Positions 36,125 to 44,849 of a stretch of 64,000 bases of DNA are shown here, one piece after another. Below the pieces are notes generated by a model. That model saw nothing but the letters and a program-made list of their open reading frames with translations, searched no databases and had not been told where the DNA came from. Numbering within the stretch: position 1 is the stretch's first letter; the number at the start of each line of letters is the position of its first letter. The stretch covers positions 4,524,501 to 4,588,500 of the forward strand of contig NZ_CP018099.1 of NCBI RefSeq assembly GCF_001886815.1, given 5' to 3'. The translations under genes and the position numbers were made by a program. Source of the DNA: Caldithrix abyssi DSM 13497. Its GTDB lineage: Bacteria; Calditrichota; Calditrichia; Calditrichales; Calditrichaceae.

Positions 36125-36814
36125 ATGACAGAAGCCGATCTGCAAAAAATTTCAACAGAGCTGGTACAGGAGCTAACAGGAAAAAAGAAAGTTCAGGTGT
36201 CAGCCTGTTTTTACAAATCGAAAGCGTTAAACCATAAAATAAAGCTGGATAGAGGGACCATTCATATCCGCATCGCGGAAGGGCTGCGGCATGCCCCGGA
36301 GACGATCATTCGTGCCCTGATCAAAATTCTTGTTTTAAAACTGCACCGTTATAAAGTGGATCGAAATTTATATAAAATATATCGCGAGTACGTGGACACC
36401 CATTCCCAATTACTGTCGCCCCAAAAAGTTTACCAGCCTTCTAAATCTTATCAAGCTGAGGGGAAAGTCTTTAACCTGAATGCGTTATTCGATCAGTTAA
36501 ACGAAGAGTTTTTTCAGAACAAATTACAAAAACCCCTGTTAGGCTGGAGTTTACGCAAGAGTTATCATCGGCTTGCTTTTTATTCAGCCAAAAAAAATTT
36601 ACTGGTTGTCAGCCGGATTTTTGATGCAAAGAAAGTACCGCAAGAAGTAGTAAAATTTTTATTGTATCACGAAATGCTACACATCGCCATTCCGGTGGTG
36701 AAAGTTAATGGCCGCCGCCGCATCCATCCCCCCGCTTTCAAACAACGAGAGAAACAGTTTCCGCAATATGAAGCTGTTCAAAAATGGATCGAGAAGAATA
36801 TTAATCGGCTATAA
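36125..36814 (+). CDS. SprT-like zinc metallopeptidase-family protein
   Basis: 229 residues, no signal peptide. The zinc motif HEMLH occurs in FLLYHEMLHIAIPVVK (about 178-193), with a preceding segment LNALFDQLNEEFFQNKLQKP that matches the SprT helix (LxxLFxxxNxxFFxxxL). A later His-containing stretch RRIHPPAFKQREKQFPQ may give the third ligand. SprT-like proteins are zinc peptidases or DNA-protein-crosslink proteases; function in bacteria is little known. Preceded by an AT-rich spacer containing TCATTTCGAACGAAGAG (about 35942-35958), a possible remnant of MITE family 2. Confidence 0.75.
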   Translation: MTEADLQKISTELVQELTGKKKVQVSACFYKSKALNHKIKLDRGTIHIRIAEGLRHAPETIIRALIKILVLKLHRYKVDRNLYKIYREYVDTHSQLLSPQKVYQPSKSYQAEGKVFNLNALFDQLNEEFFQNKLQKPLLGWSLRKSYHRLAFYSAKKNLLVVSRIFDAKKVPQEVVKFLLYHEMLHIAIPVVKVNGRRRIHPPAFKQREKQFPQYEAVQKWIEKNINRL

Positions 36815-36859
36815 CACTAAACAATCTTGTTAAACAATCTCGTTCAAAAAACTACATTT

Positions 36860-37477
36860 TTATTTGATATGGCAGGTTAAACACAATCTACTTTTAGCAT
36901 TCATTATAACCAGCATTTTTTCATTTCCCATCAAGTTGTGCGTATCATGGCACGAAGTACACTGAAGCTGATTGTCTATTAAGAGGTCTTGCTGTATGGT
37001 GGCGCCCAGCCCCGATTCACTGGAAGCAGGATCATAAAGCCCGCCGTCTTCTTCAGCAAGCTTGGAGTCATAAACAAAAGAAACTGGATGATTGTTACGC
37101 AAATCCGTGCCAATTTGCGCCTCAGCAGGGACATATTTACTGGCTTGCAGGCCGCCGCCAAAATTATTAAGCGCAATCGTACCGTCGTGGCAGCTTAAGC
37201 ACAATTTAGAAATACCTGTAGGTTGCCCCACTTTGGCATTCAGGGTATTGCTTTGATAAACATTGTAAGTAATTTCTTTATAATTGTGTTCCCACAAGGG
37301 CTGTTTGACCGATTTATGTCCTTCGCCATCCTCTGTGTGGCACACCGAGCAAGAATTATCAGATATATTCCATTCTGAATTGGTAAAATCATGAGGAGAA
37401 TTTAAAAATTTTTGTCCATAAGCTACACTAGCAATGCTTAGTAAAAGGGATAAGCAAAGTTTAAGTCCCTTCATCAT
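36860..37477 (-). CDS. periplasmic tetraheme cytochrome c
   Basis: 205 residues. Signal peptide MMKGLKLCLSLLLSIASVAYGQ. Four CxxCH heme-attachment sites: CSVCH, CLSCH, CTSCH and CLTCH. The body has SPHDFTNSEWN at the start, a KLCLSCHDGTIALNNFGG block, and HPVSFVYDSKLAEEDGGLYDP. It is a close paralogue of the protein at 42604-43218 (same order of motifs), and the same module forms the N-terminus of the 12-heme protein. Likely carries electrons in the periplasm. Last gene of the barrel/cytochrome group; GGGAG site before the ATG. Confidence 0.9.
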   Translation of the reverse strand: MMKGLKLCLSLLLSIASVAYGQKFLNSPHDFTNSEWNISDNSCSVCHTEDGEGHKSVKQPLWEHNYKEITYNVYQSNTLNAKVGQPTGISKLCLSCHDGTIALNNFGGGLQASKYVPAEAQIGTDLRNNHPVSFVYDSKLAEEDGGLYDPASSESGLGATIQQDLLIDNQLQCTSCHDTHNLMGNEKMLVIMNAKSRLCLTCHIK

Positions 37478-37571
37478 AGCTTTCTCCCAATTTTCATCTT
37501 TTTCTTCATATTAAAAAATCGACCTTTACAAAATTTGTTTAGTTTTAAAGCCTTTCCTGCTCAGAAACCTA

Positions 37572-38837
37572 TCATCTTCGATACGATTTGGGGGCATGGC
37601 ACCCCGGAGCACAACTTCCTCCTTTTTCGTCATATTTGAAATTCATTGGCATGTCCCACTTTCCAAAGCGCACCGTCTTTGGAATTAGATGCACCGACTG
37701 TGCGCCATGAACATCATGGCATAGTGTACAGCTACGGCCTTTTTCGCCGCTGATATGTAATGCATGTAAATTCGTCTTCCCATCAATAAAGCCGGTATCC
37801 AAATTTTGAGGATTTAGGATCTCAGAATCATGACAATTAAAACACAAGGCAAAATTTTCAGGATCACTCTCCGTATATGAAGTGGCAGGGAATTTACCGG
37901 TCAAAAGAAAAGGAAATTCTTCTTTATGTACATTATGACAAATCAAGCATCCTTCATCTTCAATTGGCGCGTGAATTACGTGAGCTTGCTTTAATCTTTT
38001 CTCCATGTCAAAAATAGATGGATCACTGGAATTATGGCAGTTCAGACAAAGTTCAGGCGTTTCAGCCTTTAAAATAAACTCGTTATTCGTAGCATGTGGC
38101 GTATGACACTTTAAGCAGGGGGATGTTTCTTTTAAAGGCCCATGAACAATATGTTTGCTCTCGACTTCAGCATCTTCTGTGTCATGGCAATTAAAGCATA
38201 GATCCGGCGATTTTTGAATTAACAGATTTTTATACTTAGAAACATGAGGCGTATGGCAACTTTCACACTCTTCTTCGAAAGGCGCGTGAACATAATCCGA
38301 GCTAAGAAGTTCTCGCTTGTCGTCATGGCATTCAAAGCACAATTCCGGCCGTTCGGTTTTTAAAAGGGAAGCGCGAAGAGAATGGTGAGGGTCGTGGCAA
38401 GCAATACAGTCCTGCTCTTCATAAGGCGGATGAATGGTCTTATCCGTTTCCATTTCATGGCAAGATGCGCAAATTGATTCGTCTTCTTCTCCTAACAAAA
38501 GTCCAGATTTTTCCGATGAATGCGGCGAATGACAGTCCAAACATCCGCCAGCCTCAACCGGCTCATGAACAACCGTTAAATTATCTTTCTGGTCATGACA
38601 ATTATAACACAGTTCCGGTACTTCCGAGATTAAACTAAATTCATTTCCAGATGAATCCGGATGTTGTTTATCATTACTTTCATGACAGGAAAGACAATCA
38701 TCTTCAATCGCCGGATGTATTACCGGCTTATTTATCAATCCCTGATGGCATCCGGCAGAAGTACAATCTTCTTCCTGCGCTCTTCCCTGTGCCAATAAAA
38801 GAAACAATATCATCGCAACCAAAATATATCTATGCAT
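37572..38837 (-). CDS. multiheme cytochrome c, about 15 hemes (paired CxxCH repeats)
   Basis: 421 residues. Signal peptide MHRYILVAMILFLLLAQGRA. I count 13 CxxCH motifs plus a CX4CH (CTSAGCH) near the mature N-terminus and a CX3CH (CAPGCH) near the C-terminus. Motifs come as pairs about 20-25 residues apart, separated by HAPFEEECESCHTPHVSK-type units, the doubled-CXXCH domain pattern. Distal His ligands recur as HxPxE and SPH/TPH. It lies 9 bases downstream of the outer-membrane barrel gene, so it probably works with it, either as the electron-transfer wire inside the barrel or on one face. Acidic throughout. Confidence 0.92.
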   Translation of the reverse strand: MHRYILVAMILFLLLAQGRAQEEDCTSAGCHQGLINKPVIHPAIEDDCLSCHESNDKQHPDSSGNEFSLISEVPELCYNCHDQKDNLTVVHEPVEAGGCLDCHSPHSSEKSGLLLGEEDESICASCHEMETDKTIHPPYEEQDCIACHDPHHSLRASLLKTERPELCFECHDDKRELLSSDYVHAPFEEECESCHTPHVSKYKNLLIQKSPDLCFNCHDTEDAEVESKHIVHGPLKETSPCLKCHTPHATNNEFILKAETPELCLNCHNSSDPSIFDMEKRLKQAHVIHAPIEDEGCLICHNVHKEEFPFLLTGKFPATSYTESDPENFALCFNCHDSEILNPQNLDTGFIDGKTNLHALHISGEKGRSCTLCHDVHGAQSVHLIPKTVRFGKWDMPMNFKYDEKGGSCAPGCHAPKSYRR

Positions 38838-38846
38838 AATGAGCCC

Positions 38847-40802
38847 TTAAAATTTCCTTTCAACACGGAAATATGCATTCCGGTATTGTATGATTTCACT
38901 TTCAAAGTCACGCTGGTAAAATTCCAATCCCAATTTAAACCATGTATTACGAAATTGAGTTTGCCATTCGACCTGCCCGGTCCATAATTCGAGATTTAAA
39001 TTTTGCCCTATTTGTTTACGATAGCTGGCATTGATTTCTAATCGAGTTTTTCGCAGAAATTGATAAAGAATACGTGAATTGACATCAATAAATTGTTGTT
39101 TTTCGTTTTCTTGTATTAGTTTATAATCTCTGTAGTTGCCAGAGAAAATAAAGGTCAGATCTCTCCCTCCCCTTCCCGTAAAAGAGGCAAAATAGCGTTT
39201 TGAACGATAAGGTACAATATTCGTATTAAATTGATCGTCTTCCCAGCCAATATCAAACTGTTTATATGAGAAATTTACCCCAATAACTTTCTGATCACTC
39301 CATTTTAAAATACGCAGCAATAAAGGATCGATTTTATCAAAATCCGATTTATTCCGGCGATAGTAAATACGAATGAGATTTTTGAATAAACTCAAACTTC
39401 CGCCATAAATATTTCCCTTTAAGGAATAGTCATATTCAATGTTTTGTTCTGTATTATAATCGATAAGCACAGTAGCTCCCGAAGGAATTCGTCCGCCGGG
39501 CAATCTTTGGATCTCTATAAAATCTCCTCTTTCAATTAAAATATAATCGATGTTTTCCTGATATATAATTATTCCCAGCTCATCTTTAACGACAATCGTT
39601 TCAATAAGAACATAGGGATATTCCAGAATCACAACGCTACCATCTTCCAAAACATGTTCTTCGTTATAAATTTGCAGCAGCAAAGACTGGTTATCACGCT
39701 GCGTGGATCGCCGAAGGTGTTCATAATTCAGATTTAATACTCCTCCGGGTATTTTCTTGGTATAATTAAGTGATCCGCCGATTATTTTTCTGGACTCGTT
39801 ATAATTGGTGTTTTTGATTTTATCGTATCTATAAAACACATCACTGACCAGGCTTTTATACAATTTATGCTGCAAATGGGTATTCAAATTATGAAGAACA
39901 TTCTTGATAGATTGAAATTTGCTGTCATTATAACGGTAGCCGCTTTTAAATTTGAAATTGAGGGGCAGATTTAAATTGAGAGTCTCTGTAAGATTGATCC
40001 GCTCGAATGGTTGAGATCCTGTTTGCTTGGTGGCCCACACATTTGAAAATATGCCGGACATCCTGTTTTTATCAAAATAGATATTTTCTTTAAATTGCAA
40101 TTCGTGTAATAAATTATTAAACGCTTTCTGATCTGCATATTGATAATGTGAAATTCTTCGATTGTATTTAAATTTACTAACATCAAATTTAGTAAATGAC
40201 TTATTTATTTCTACAAAGAGATTTTCTAAACGAGATTTAAACGTTCTACCTGTAGCAAGTTCATATTGCCTCCATTTGTCGTTGTTCCATTGAACATTAA
40301 TGGGCATAAAACGATTCCTGATAGAGAAATTTGCTCCCACATTATTTCTGAAAGATTCCACATTGGTAGTTAATTCTCTATTAAAAAAGTTATGGGTATA
40401 ATTTGCGTGAAATACAAGGCGAAGGGGACGTTGCGAAAAGAAGGTGGCTTTTCCCTTTAAACTTTCTAAAGATGACAATTCTGAGCGATCCGGGGCGACT
40501 AAGAACATATCTCTACGCGTTCCGGGATTATAGTTGCCCCCGAAATCTAATTGCAAAAAATTTGGGTGCCAGAGAATGCTTTTAATGTTTAACTCAATTA
40601 AGCCGGTTACAATCTGGGCATTGTATTTTTCGTTGTTTTTATTGCTGAATGTTGTTTCCTGGTATCTATATTGCGTATTTACACCCATTAAGCCGCTGAC
40701 CTTCGATATTCGAAATAATTGAAAATCATCGGCAAACAAATCAGAACTAATTGCCAACACTAATATGACGTATGCCAAAGGTAGTAAAAGTTTATTAACC
40801 AT
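38847..40802 (-). CDS. outer-membrane beta-barrel protein of the cytochrome locus
   Basis: 651 residues. Signal peptide MVNKLLLPLAYVILVLAISSDLFA. The rest is dominated by alternating hydrophobic/polar strands with aromatic girdles (for example RLVFHANYTHNFFNREL, LNLNYEHLRRSTQRD, TFIFSGNYRDYKLIQ), and the C-terminus is YFRVERKF ending in Phe, the outer-membrane assembly signal. By length about 24-28 strands would fit, but I have not counted them rigorously. A segment at about 385-455 (EEHVLEDGSVVILEYPY onward) looks like a soluble insert. Flanked on both sides by multiheme genes, so by analogy with porin-cytochrome conduits (MtrAB, OmbB types) it may sheath an electron wire. No sequence similarity to MtrB is obvious to me. 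Confidence 0.8.
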   Translation of the reverse strand: MVNKLLLPLAYVILVLAISSDLFADDFQLFRISKVSGLMGVNTQYRYQETTFSNKNNEKYNAQIVTGLIELNIKSILWHPNFLQLDFGGNYNPGTRRDMFLVAPDRSELSSLESLKGKATFFSQRPLRLVFHANYTHNFFNRELTTNVESFRNNVGANFSIRNRFMPINVQWNNDKWRQYELATGRTFKSRLENLFVEINKSFTKFDVSKFKYNRRISHYQYADQKAFNNLLHELQFKENIYFDKNRMSGIFSNVWATKQTGSQPFERINLTETLNLNLPLNFKFKSGYRYNDSKFQSIKNVLHNLNTHLQHKLYKSLVSDVFYRYDKIKNTNYNESRKIIGGSLNYTKKIPGGVLNLNYEHLRRSTQRDNQSLLLQIYNEEHVLEDGSVVILEYPYVLIETIVVKDELGIIIYQENIDYILIERGDFIEIQRLPGGRIPSGATVLIDYNTEQNIEYDYSLKGNIYGGSLSLFKNLIRIYYRRNKSDFDKIDPLLLRILKWSDQKVIGVNFSYKQFDIGWEDDQFNTNIVPYRSKRYFASFTGRGGRDLTFIFSGNYRDYKLIQENEKQQFIDVNSRILYQFLRKTRLEINASYRKQIGQNLNLELWTGQVEWQTQFRNTWFKLGLEFYQRDFESEIIQYRNAYFRVERKF

Positions 40803-40821
40803 AGCCTAACAAATCCATTTC

Positions 40822-41391
40822 TTACTTAAGAAAAGGAGGTTCTTCTCCTCCGTGGGCATCATGGCACTCTGTGCAGGCCATTGCCTCAACCTCTTCATGG
40901 ACTTCGTTTTTCTGTACATCTCTGGTATCATGACAATGTAAACACATTTCCTGACCACTTCGAGTTAACAGCATTTTATTCTTAGAAACATGAGGATGAT
41001 GGCAGGTTGTACAGGCTCCTGCCTCAACCACACCGTGCAGTTTTGGCATTTCCTGGCGAAAATCGTCGTGACACTCATAACATAGATCTGGCATGGGGGC
41101 AATAAGACTGTTACCGCCACGCATATCATGACAGGCTCCACAATCACGGTCTGCAAAAGGTGGATGCATGGTTTGCTCGGGCGTTTGGTGTTGTCTTAAG
41201 GTTAACTTGCTGGATTTATTATTTAAAGAATCAGCAGTCAGTCTGTCGCCTTGTTTTTTAGAGGTTTGTTCAGGGTTGGGCACCCCATCAAAAAAAAATG
41301 ACAGTACCTGATACCGAGTTTTGGGCGAACAGCTGAAAATGAGAAAAAGTATTATTAAAAAATTCAGAACAAAAAGAATCAGCCGTTTCAT
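40822..41391 (-). CDS. pentaheme cytochrome c lipoprotein
   Basis: 189 residues from the ATG at 41391; longer in-frame starts would lie inside the upstream gene. Lipobox FLIFSC after a hydrophobic helix, then a Ser/Thr/Gln-rich linker to about residue 75. Five CxxCH sites: CGACH, CYECH, CTTCH, CLHCH, CTECH. Partner His residues lie in HPPF, KLHG, HPHVSK and DAHGGEE. Starts one base after the stop of the NHL gene and ends 20 bases before the barrel gene. Probably a membrane-anchored electron carrier of the conduit. Confidence 0.9.
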   Translation of the reverse strand: MKRLILFVLNFLIILFLIFSCSPKTRYQVLSFFFDGVPNPEQTSKKQGDRLTADSLNNKSSKLTLRQHQTPEQTMHPPFADRDCGACHDMRGGNSLIAPMPDLCYECHDDFRQEMPKLHGVVEAGACTTCHHPHVSKNKMLLTRSGQEMCLHCHDTRDVQKNEVHEEVEAMACTECHDAHGGEEPPFLK

Positions 41392-41392
41392 C

Positions 41393-42463
41393 TTATCTGG
41401 GCTCAACAAAACCATATACATTCACCTTATCCGGACCATATTGATTCGTAACAAAGATAAGATATTTTAGTTTAAATCCTTTATAAACGTATTTTTCAAA
41501 ATATTGAAAATTATCATAATCGATTATTACTTTTGCAGGAAGCCACATATCTCCGGGTTTTTCGTAACTTCCCCCGAAAAACATTAAAAGGTTACCCTGG
41601 GCGTCAAATAACTGCACATTTTCAAACCCGGCATCAACCACATAAAGAATTTCATCTTTATCGACAGCAATGCCTTTGGGTCGAACAAACTGGCCTAAAA
41701 CTTTGCCATAACTCCCGACGGTCCGAACAAGCTCTCCCTTTTTAGTATAAACTTTTATTTTAAAGCTTCCAAAATCACTTACATACACATATTTATCGGT
41801 AACAAATAAGTTTGTAGGGGAGCTCAAAAAAGGATCTGTTTTGGGCTTTTCCTCGGGAAAACGAAAAAGTTCTTTATAATTTTTTGCAGAAAACACGCGA
41901 ACGGTATGGGCTTTCATATCGCATACCCAGATGCTGTCATTTTTTACGAAAACATCGGTAAAACGCATTGTTTCTGGGTTCCCAAAAGAAGCTTTATATG
42001 TTAAATCCGGGTTAAAAATCACGACTTGCTTTCGTCCGGCATCTGCTACATACAAATTTCCTTGATTATCGACAAAGCTGTTGATTGGCTTTTTTAAAAG
42101 TCCCATTCCCGACGGTCTGAAATAATCAAAAGTACGCTTATTTAAATCAACAATTTCCAGTCCCCCCAGGATGGTATCACAAATATAAATTTTGCCTTTA
42201 TAAATACTAATTCCATAGGGTTTAATAATAGGTTTTCCTAAATCTTCCCCTAAAATGAAGCGCATGAAAGGCGAGCGCTCTCCTGTAATATCAACGGAGC
42301 TGCTAAAGCTGGTTAAATATTGAATCCTGGCCGTATCCGGGGGAGATGGATAAACCACAATATTATCCAGCGTAATTTCTCTGGTCATTTTATGCGCGCA
42401 GGAAAGAAAAAAAAACAGAGCTATAAAGCTGAAGAATAAAAAGCTTTTCTTTAGTAAAGGCAT
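41393..42463 (-). CDS. NHL-repeat beta-propeller lipoprotein
   Basis: 356 residues from the ATG at 42463 (MPLLKKSFLFF). Signal peptide ends at FFFLSC, a lipobox, so lipid-anchored. The mature part holds about six NHL blades, for example PYGISIYKGKIYICDT, PINSFVDNQGNLYVADAG, RPKGIAVDKDEILYVVDAG and QLFDAQGNLLMFFGG. NHL propellers bind proteins or ligands and are common near multiheme cytochromes; here it precedes the pentaheme lipoprotein by one base. Related in form to the protein at 48043-49017. Confidence 0.85.
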   Translation of the reverse strand: MPLLKKSFLFFSFIALFFFLSCAHKMTREITLDNIVVYPSPPDTARIQYLTSFSSSVDITGERSPFMRFILGEDLGKPIIKPYGISIYKGKIYICDTILGGLEIVDLNKRTFDYFRPSGMGLLKKPINSFVDNQGNLYVADAGRKQVVIFNPDLTYKASFGNPETMRFTDVFVKNDSIWVCDMKAHTVRVFSAKNYKELFRFPEEKPKTDPFLSSPTNLFVTDKYVYVSDFGSFKIKVYTKKGELVRTVGSYGKVLGQFVRPKGIAVDKDEILYVVDAGFENVQLFDAQGNLLMFFGGSYEKPGDMWLPAKVIIDYDNFQYFEKYVYKGFKLKYLIFVTNQYGPDKVNVYGFVEPR

Positions 42464-42500
42464 ATAACCCCTCATCGCTTGATTGTAATTTGAGCATTAA

Positions 42501-42534
42501 AAAGGGACGATATTTTACCCAACATCGTCCCTTT
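42501..42534 (-). terminator. intrinsic terminator after the tetraheme gene
   Basis: AAAGGGACGAT / ATCGTCCCTTT, perfect 11-bp stem with a 12-base loop; on the minus strand it is followed by a T run. It separates the tetraheme gene at 42604-43218 from the NHL/pentaheme/barrel genes, so read-through or a separate promoter is needed for those. Confidence 0.8.
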
Positions 42535-42603
42535 AGTTTAAAAAATGAAAGTCAAACATTCAAGTTCGACTTTCATCAATTGTTCAAGAATGAACGGCCA
42601 TAA

Positions 42604-43218
42604 TTATTTTGCATGGCAAGTAAGGCACAGATCGCTATTGGCATTGCTTTTAATCAACAGGTACCCTGTGGTGCCAGCGCCGTTGTGAACATCGTGGCAG
42701 GAAGAACATTCTAATTTGTGAGAGATCAACATATCCTGATCAATCGTGCCGCCTAAACCGGAATTGGTGGTCGTTGGATCATAAAGACCGCCATCAGCTG
42801 TTGCGAGGGCAGCATCATATACAAAAGATACCGGATGATCGTCACTTAAATCGGTACCAATCAAGTCATTGCCCGAAACAAATTCGTTACCATTTGTTTC
42901 GCCACCAAAATTATCAACAGCAACCGTACCATCATGGCAACTTAAACAGAGTTTGGAAACTCCGTTCGGCTGGCCAACCGTTGCATCCAATGTGGAGCTG
43001 GAATACGGCGTAAACGTTGCGCCGGTAACCTCATGGTTCCACAATGGCGCATCATTTACAGTTGCATCAGCCTGGTGAGGGGTGTGGCATACGACACAAA
43101 TTTCGCCCGACTGGTTCCACGCTTCTCCAGAAAAGTCATGAGCAGAGCCAACAATACTCTGGCCGAAACTCAATGAAGCAAGAAATAGAATGGAAAGAAT
43201 TACTGATAAAACCTTCAT
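42604..43218 (-). CDS. periplasmic tetraheme cytochrome c
   Basis: 204 residues. Signal peptide MKVLSVILSILFLASLSFGQ. Four heme sites: CVVCH, CLSCH, CSSCH and CLTCH. Shares with the protein at 36860-37477 the blocks AHDFSGEAWN, SKLCLSCHDGTVAVDNFGG, HPVSFVYDAAL and DGGLYDP. A very strong AAGGAGGTAAGT ribosome-binding site suggests high expression. Its upstream region carries a candidate sigma-54 promoter and an inverted repeat (separate entries). Followed by a terminator, so it may be transcribed at much higher level than the rest. Confidence 0.92.
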   Translation of the reverse strand: MKVLSVILSILFLASLSFGQSIVGSAHDFSGEAWNQSGEICVVCHTPHQADATVNDAPLWNHEVTGATFTPYSSSTLDATVGQPNGVSKLCLSCHDGTVAVDNFGGETNGNEFVSGNDLIGTDLSDDHPVSFVYDAALATADGGLYDPTTTNSGLGGTIDQDMLISHKLECSSCHDVHNGAGTTGYLLIKSNANSDLCLTCHAK

Positions 43219-43326
43219 ACTTACCTCCTTAATTAGTGTAAAAGAACTTTGTTCAATTTTTGTTCAAACAACCTTTGCTTATTTATAGTACAAATATTAT
43301 GCCGAATATTAATATATTTTACCTTT

Positions 43327-43343
43327 TGCTCACTCCATGCCGA
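43327..43343 (-). promoter_or_regulatory. candidate sigma-54 (-24/-12) promoter of the tetraheme gene
   Basis: Minus-strand TCGGCATGGAGTGAGCA fits the GG-N10-GC rule of TTGGCAC-N5-TTGCA, with most consensus bases matched around the GG and GC. It lies about 110 bases before the ATG at 43218. A second, weaker candidate TTCGGCATAATATTTGTA lies at 43288-43305. The sigma-54 activator gene is directly upstream, which supports the call. Confidence 0.45.
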
Positions 43344-43424
43344 TATAGCCGCCTTTAGCTATAATAAAAAGTTTTTTAAAGTGTTCTGAGATGGTGTGAA
43401 ATGGCAGAACGCGCAGGGAATGGG

Positions 43425-43462
43425 GGATATGCCCCGCTTCTGGTGGGGGATATCCCCCATTA
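43425..43462. promoter_or_regulatory. inverted repeat, candidate activator site or terminator
   Basis: AATGGGGGATAT...ATATCCCCCATT, a perfect 12-bp inverted repeat separated by about 19 bases that can also pair (GCCCC/GGGG). It lies about 90-130 bases upstream of the sigma-54 candidate, the usual place for an NtrC-family enhancer, and just after the activator gene. No T run follows on the minus strand, so an enhancer is somewhat favoured over a terminator. Confidence 0.4.
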
Positions 43463-43472
43463 ACGTGAATTA

Positions 43473-44849
43473 TCATAGTAATTTATACTTTTTAATCTTG
43501 TACCGTAACGTGTCCCGAGTAATGCCAAGTAATTTTGCCGCTTTGGATTTATTATATCCTGCTTTTTTTAAGACCAATTCGATGATCTTTTTCTCGACTT
43601 GATATAATGAAAATCCGTCCTCGGGAATCTCAAGCCAATTTTCAACATCATTAATTTTGGCTGGCGGCGGTATTTCTTTTAGTTCGAATGGCAGAGAATC
43701 GAGTTGAATATATTCTGAATTTTCTAAAATGACCGCCCTTTCAAGCACATTAATTAATTCACGGACATTACCCGGCCAGTCATAATGTTCTAAAAGCTGG
43801 AGGCTTTCCCTGGTTACGCCTTTAATATCTTTGCCAAACTTTTTTGCGAGAAATTTTACAAAATGGTCGATTAATAGCGGGATGTCCTCTCTACGTTCTC
43901 TGAGAGGCGGGAGCTCTATTTGAAACACTTTTAAGCGATAAAGTAAATCAAGACGAAATTTACCCTCTTTGACCGCCTTTTCAAGGTCCCGATTGGTAGC
44001 GGCAATGATTCGCACATCAACGTTGATGTCTTCATTTCCGCCAACTCGCCTGAATGTTTTGTACTCCAAAACGGTCAAAAGCTTGGATTGGGTATTGAGA
44101 GGTAGTTCTCCGATTTCATTTAAAAATACCGTACCGCCATCAGCAATCTCCAGCAAGCCCTTTTTCATTTTATGGGCGCCAGTAAAAGCGCCGCGCTCAT
44201 GGCCGAACAGTTCTGACTCTAACAAATTTTCAGGCAGTGTGGCACAATTTATAGGCACAAAAGGCCGGTCTTTCCTGGTGCTTTGATTGTGAATGGCCGA
44301 GGCAAAAATATCCTTACCCGTGCCGCTTTCGCCCAGCAGCAAAACGGTAGTCGCTTTTGATGTTGCGATACGTTTAGCCAGCTGTATGGCCTGTCTAATT
44401 GAGGGAGAGGTTCCGATAATATGATTAAAAGTCAAATCCATGGGTTTGTCACGGCAGAGCAGCTGAACCTCATGTACCAGTTGAATTTTATCCTTAATTC
44501 CCTGTAATAAGATCCTTATTTCATCATGATTGAACGGTTTATTAATATACTCATAGGCGCCCATCTTCATGGCTTCAACAGCAGTTTCTATAGAGCCGTA
44601 AGCCGTCATAAAAATTATGTAAACGTCATCGCGCAGCTGTTTTAACTTTTTAAGAACATCCAATCCCTGGATTCCGGGGAGCCGGTTGTCTAAAAAAACG
44701 ATGTCGTGAAAATCTTTTTCGAACAGCTTTATCCCTTCTTCTCCGCTTTCGGCGGTTGTTACTTCAAAGTATTTATTATCAAATTCTTTTTTGAAGGACC
44801 ATCCGATAAGTTTTTCGTCATCAATGACTAATATCTTAATACGAGCCAT
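43473..44849 (-). CDS. sigma-54-dependent response regulator (NtrC family)
   Basis: 458 residues. Receiver domain 1-120 (VIDDEKLIGWSFKKEF, phospho-acceptor Asp in IVFLDNRLPGIQG, TAYGSIETAVEA). AAA+ domain about 145-375: Walker A LGESGTGKDIFASAIH, the sigma-54-contact loop ERGAFTGAHK, GGTVFLNEIGELP as Walker B, and the R-finger region FRLDLLYRLKVF. C-terminal Fis-type helix-turn-helix (NKSKAAKLLGITRDTLRYK). It activates sigma-54 promoters on phosphorylation. Start overlaps the kinase gene end by 14 bases; GAGGG site. Likely target: the cytochrome promoter just downstream. Confidence 0.95.
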   Translation of the reverse strand: MARIKILVIDDEKLIGWSFKKEFDNKYFEVTTAESGEEGIKLFEKDFHDIVFLDNRLPGIQGLDVLKKLKQLRDDVYIIFMTAYGSIETAVEAMKMGAYEYINKPFNHDEIRILLQGIKDKIQLVHEVQLLCRDKPMDLTFNHIIGTSPSIRQAIQLAKRIATSKATTVLLLGESGTGKDIFASAIHNQSTRKDRPFVPINCATLPENLLESELFGHERGAFTGAHKMKKGLLEIADGGTVFLNEIGELPLNTQSKLLTVLEYKTFRRVGGNEDINVDVRIIAATNRDLEKAVKEGKFRLDLLYRLKVFQIELPPLRERREDIPLLIDHFVKFLAKKFGKDIKGVTRESLQLLEHYDWPGNVRELINVLERAVILENSEYIQLDSLPFELKEIPPPAKINDVENWLEIPEDGFSLYQVEKKIIELVLKKAGYNKSKAAKLLGITRDTLRYKIKKYKLL

